Notes under the pieces: generated by a model
What the model saw: the letters and a program-made list of their open reading frames with translations, nothing else
What the model was told of the DNA's origin: nothing
Database searches by the model: none
Origin: Fervidibacter sinensis
GTDB lineage: Bacteria > Armatimonadota > Fervidibacteria > Fervidibacterales > Fervidibacteraceae
Assembly: GCA_032161045.1 (NCBI GenBank)
Contig: JAVHTH010000006.1
DNA: 64,000 nt
Strand: one strand, 5' to 3'
Position numbers and translations under genes: made by a program
Part shown: in pieces, positions 62,502 through 64,000 of the stretch
How positions within the stretch are numbered: position 1 is the stretch's first letter
How the letters are laid out: the number at the start of each line of letters is the position of its first letter

Positions 62502-63661
62502 TCGCTTTGGGGCGTGACCGATTGAACGGTGGAGAAGTTTTCGTTGATGACAGTAGGGCAAGGGCAATTTTGATTTGCGGCAAGCGAGGCAGCGGCAAGT
62601 CTTACACGATGGGCGTATTTCTGGAGGAATTGGTGAGGCGAGATGACGCTTTGGTCATCGCCCTTGACCCGATGAGAAATTTCCACACAATGGTTTTGCC
62701 CAACATTGAGCAAGAAAGGCTTTTGTGGGATTGGGACATGGTGGCTGAGGGAGTGCCAGTTCGTTTGCTTGTCCCCGGCGACCCGTATCGGAGATACGGG
62801 CGAGAAATTGTCAAGGCTTTTGAGGAAAGAGGCATTGAAGTGGTGCCTTTGAGGCTTAACCCGGGCGATTTGCCTCCAGATGGTTGGCTTGATTTGTTTG
62901 GGATTGATATCGCCACGCCGATGGGCTTAGCCCTTTACCGCGCTGTCAGTAAACTTCAACGATCGCAAGAAAAGTTTTTCACCGTCCAAGACATCATCTC
63001 AGAAATCTACAGCGACCCGCTCATCCGCGAAACAAGCATCCAAGCGCTCGTTTTGCGCCTTGAAACTGCAGCGAACGATTGGGATTTGTTCAGCACACGA
63101 TACCACGATTTGCTTGAAGTTTTTCAAATCGGTGCAGTCAACGTCGTGGACTTGGGTGCCCTTGAAGTCGGACGGGTGAGTTTGCGAAATTTGGTCGTGG
63201 CTGTTTTGGTTCGGGATTTGTTCCGAAAAAGGCGGGAAGCAAGGCTGCAAGAGGAGTTGGGAATTCCGACAAATGTGCCGAAAATTTGGCTTGCAATTGA
63301 CGAAGCACAAGAATTCGTGCCTGCAGGCAAAACCGCACTCGCGAAGGAGCCATTGATCCAGTGGGTCAAGGAAGGTCGTCAGCCTGGTTTGTCGCTAATC
63401 ATCGCATCGCAACAACCGGGTGCTATTGACAAAGAAGTTTTGAGCCAATGCGATTTGATTCTGTGCCATAAGGTCACCGCGCTTGAGGATGTTGAAGCCA
63501 TCAACAAACTCAGCCACGACTATATGGCACACGAGTTAAGGCACTACATCAGGCAATTAGACCGAACTGGCGAGGCTGTCATGGTTGACGATTTTCAAGA
63601 GGCTGTCACAATAGTTCAGGTGAGACCGAGGAAGAGCAAGCACGGTGGCGCTGAGGCGTAA
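62498..63661 (+). CDS. HerA/FtsK-like P-loop ATPase
   Basis: 387 residues. Walker A CGKRGSGKSYT (K34, S35), Walker B IWLAIDEAQEF (D268, E269), a GDxxR-type arginine region and the ASQQPGAIDKEVLSQC sensor as in HerA/VirB4-type hexameric ATPases. HerA-like ATPases are DNA-translocating partners of nucleases in several defence systems (for example with DUF4297/Sir2), and here the partner nuclease may be the coupled VapC. Begins on the ATGA overlap with vapC. Confidence 0.8.
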   Translation: MIALGRDRLNGGEVFVDDSRARAILICGKRGSGKSYTMGVFLEELVRRDDALVIALDPMRNFHTMVLPNIEQERLLWDWDMVAEGVPVRLLVPGDPYRRYGREIVKAFEERGIEVVPLRLNPGDLPPDGWLDLFGIDIATPMGLALYRAVSKLQRSQEKFFTVQDIISEIYSDPLIRETSIQALVLRLETAANDWDLFSTRYHDLLEVFQIGAVNVVDLGALEVGRVSLRNLVVAVLVRDLFRKRREARLQEELGIPTNVPKIWLAIDEAQEFVPAGKTALAKEPLIQWVKEGRQPGLSLIIASQQPGAIDKEVLSQCDLILCHKVTALEDVEAINKLSHDYMAHELRHYIRQLDRTGEAVMVDDFQEAVTIVQVRPRKSKHGGAEA

Positions 63662-63687
63662 GTGAGTGTCAAGGGAGGTGTGTGCCG

Positions 63688-64000
63688 ATGGGAAAATGGC
63701 TTGTGTTGGTGTTGGCGTTAAGTTTAGTTGCTCCCGCATTTGCCCAGCAGACACCAAGCGATGTTGCTTTTGGCGGCGAGTATTTCTTCCGATTCCGAGC
63801 GTCTGCCGGTGGGCTTTCGCCCGAAGAGCGAGCAGTTGTTTTGCAAGGTCGGTTGACCCAAGTTTTCACAAGGCTGCTTGCACATGGCACTCCTTTGTCT
63901 GTTCGCGTTCACTCGCTTGGAACGATGAAGTCAATTTCGGTTGCTGGCATCCCATTCGCGACGGTCACCCAAACGGACGCAGAAGCGAACCAAATGACTG
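63688..64000 (+). CDS. Secreted protein, N-terminal fragment (cut by window edge)
   Basis: 104 codons visible. Signal peptide MGKWLVLVLALSLVAPAFA, cleaved before QQ, then SDVAFGGEYFFRFRASAGGLSPEERAVVLQGRL. The segment resembles N-terminal periplasmic domains seen ahead of MscS-like channels in Cyanobacteria. ATG 63688 follows AAGGGAGG. Not obviously part of the defence island, so the island likely ends before it. Confidence 0.55.
   Translation, partial: MGKWLVLVLALSLVAPAFAQQTPSDVAFGGEYFFRFRASAGGLSPEERAVVLQGRLTQVFTRLLAHGTPLSVRVHSLGTMKSISVAGIPFATVTQTDAEANQMT

Noticed and set aside
52271..63661. Complete type 1 or type 3 BREX operon
   Set aside because: No PglX-type methyltransferase, BrxL or BrxH is seen, and the BrxF and BrxC calls rest on position and P-loops.

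Overview
The window comes from a diderm bacterium: it encodes a TolC/RND efflux system, GlnD/GlnB nitrogen signalling, a type II fatty-acid synthesis operon and type IV pilus motors. Several traits fit a thermophilic lineage near Armatimonadota or Candidatus Fervidibacter: many Uma2-, DUF- and amidohydrolase-type genes, a 13-heme cytochrome, a bacterial archaemetzincin, and dense small interspersed repeats. That placement is inference; no rRNA is present to test it. Starts are often GTG or TTG, and strong GGAGG-type ribosome binding sites decide many of them.

Left third (1-16.5 kb, mostly minus strand): pilT (cut by the edge) and pilB; a creatininase-family hydrolase; a TlpA-like thioredoxin; a GT2 glycosyltransferase; a zinc-ribbon/archaemetzincin/TPR cluster; a ceramidase-like hydrolase; holA; a CDGSH iron-sulfur protein; a secreted M28-PDZ peptidase; a TPR protein with two amidohydrolase-like TIM barrels; and a sugar-phosphate isomerase-like gene.

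Middle (16.8-48 kb): a THEP1-type NTPase, then plsX-fabH-fabD-[nucleotidyltransferase]-fabG-acpP-fabF-rnc on the minus strand behind a near-consensus promoter. Next come three tRNAs (Ser-GCU, Arg-GCG, Arg-CCG), a nucleoside hydrolase and a xylose-isomerase-like gene with a clear sigma-70-type promoter. A 22-residue Lys-rich micro-gene has its own promoter and terminator. Then follow a 13-heme cytochrome, iorB/iorA, an IMPase-like phosphatase, Uma2, a beta-helix nucleotidyltransferase-like protein, galK, tusA, an RND efflux tripartite operon, a tandem Usp, an MBL hydrolase, and glnD-glnB.

Right third (48-64 kb, plus strand): polX and a PrsW protease, then a fusion of a GNAT acetyltransferase with a DpdA/TGT-like domain, then an apparent defence island. 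The island holds two tandem DUF4007-like genes, a pair of small unknown genes, a small P-loop protein (BrxF-like), a large BrxC-like P-loop ATPase interrupted by one in-frame TAA, a PglZ-fold protein, a coiled-coil protein with an Mrr_N-like winged helix, another small unknown, a VapBC pair, and a HerA-like ATPase translationally coupled to vapC. The BrxF/BrxC/PglZ order recalls BREX, but no adenine methyltransferase is present in the window. A secreted protein starts at the right edge.

Several small repeat families thread through the window. One is a hairpin repeat (GGGAGGGCGAGGCTC type) that also sits inside two coding sequences. Another is a (CGTCCCN)n heptamer embedded in frame in the GNAT-DpdA fusion, with related tracts in iorA and iorB; its G-rich strand has quadruplex-type G-runs.
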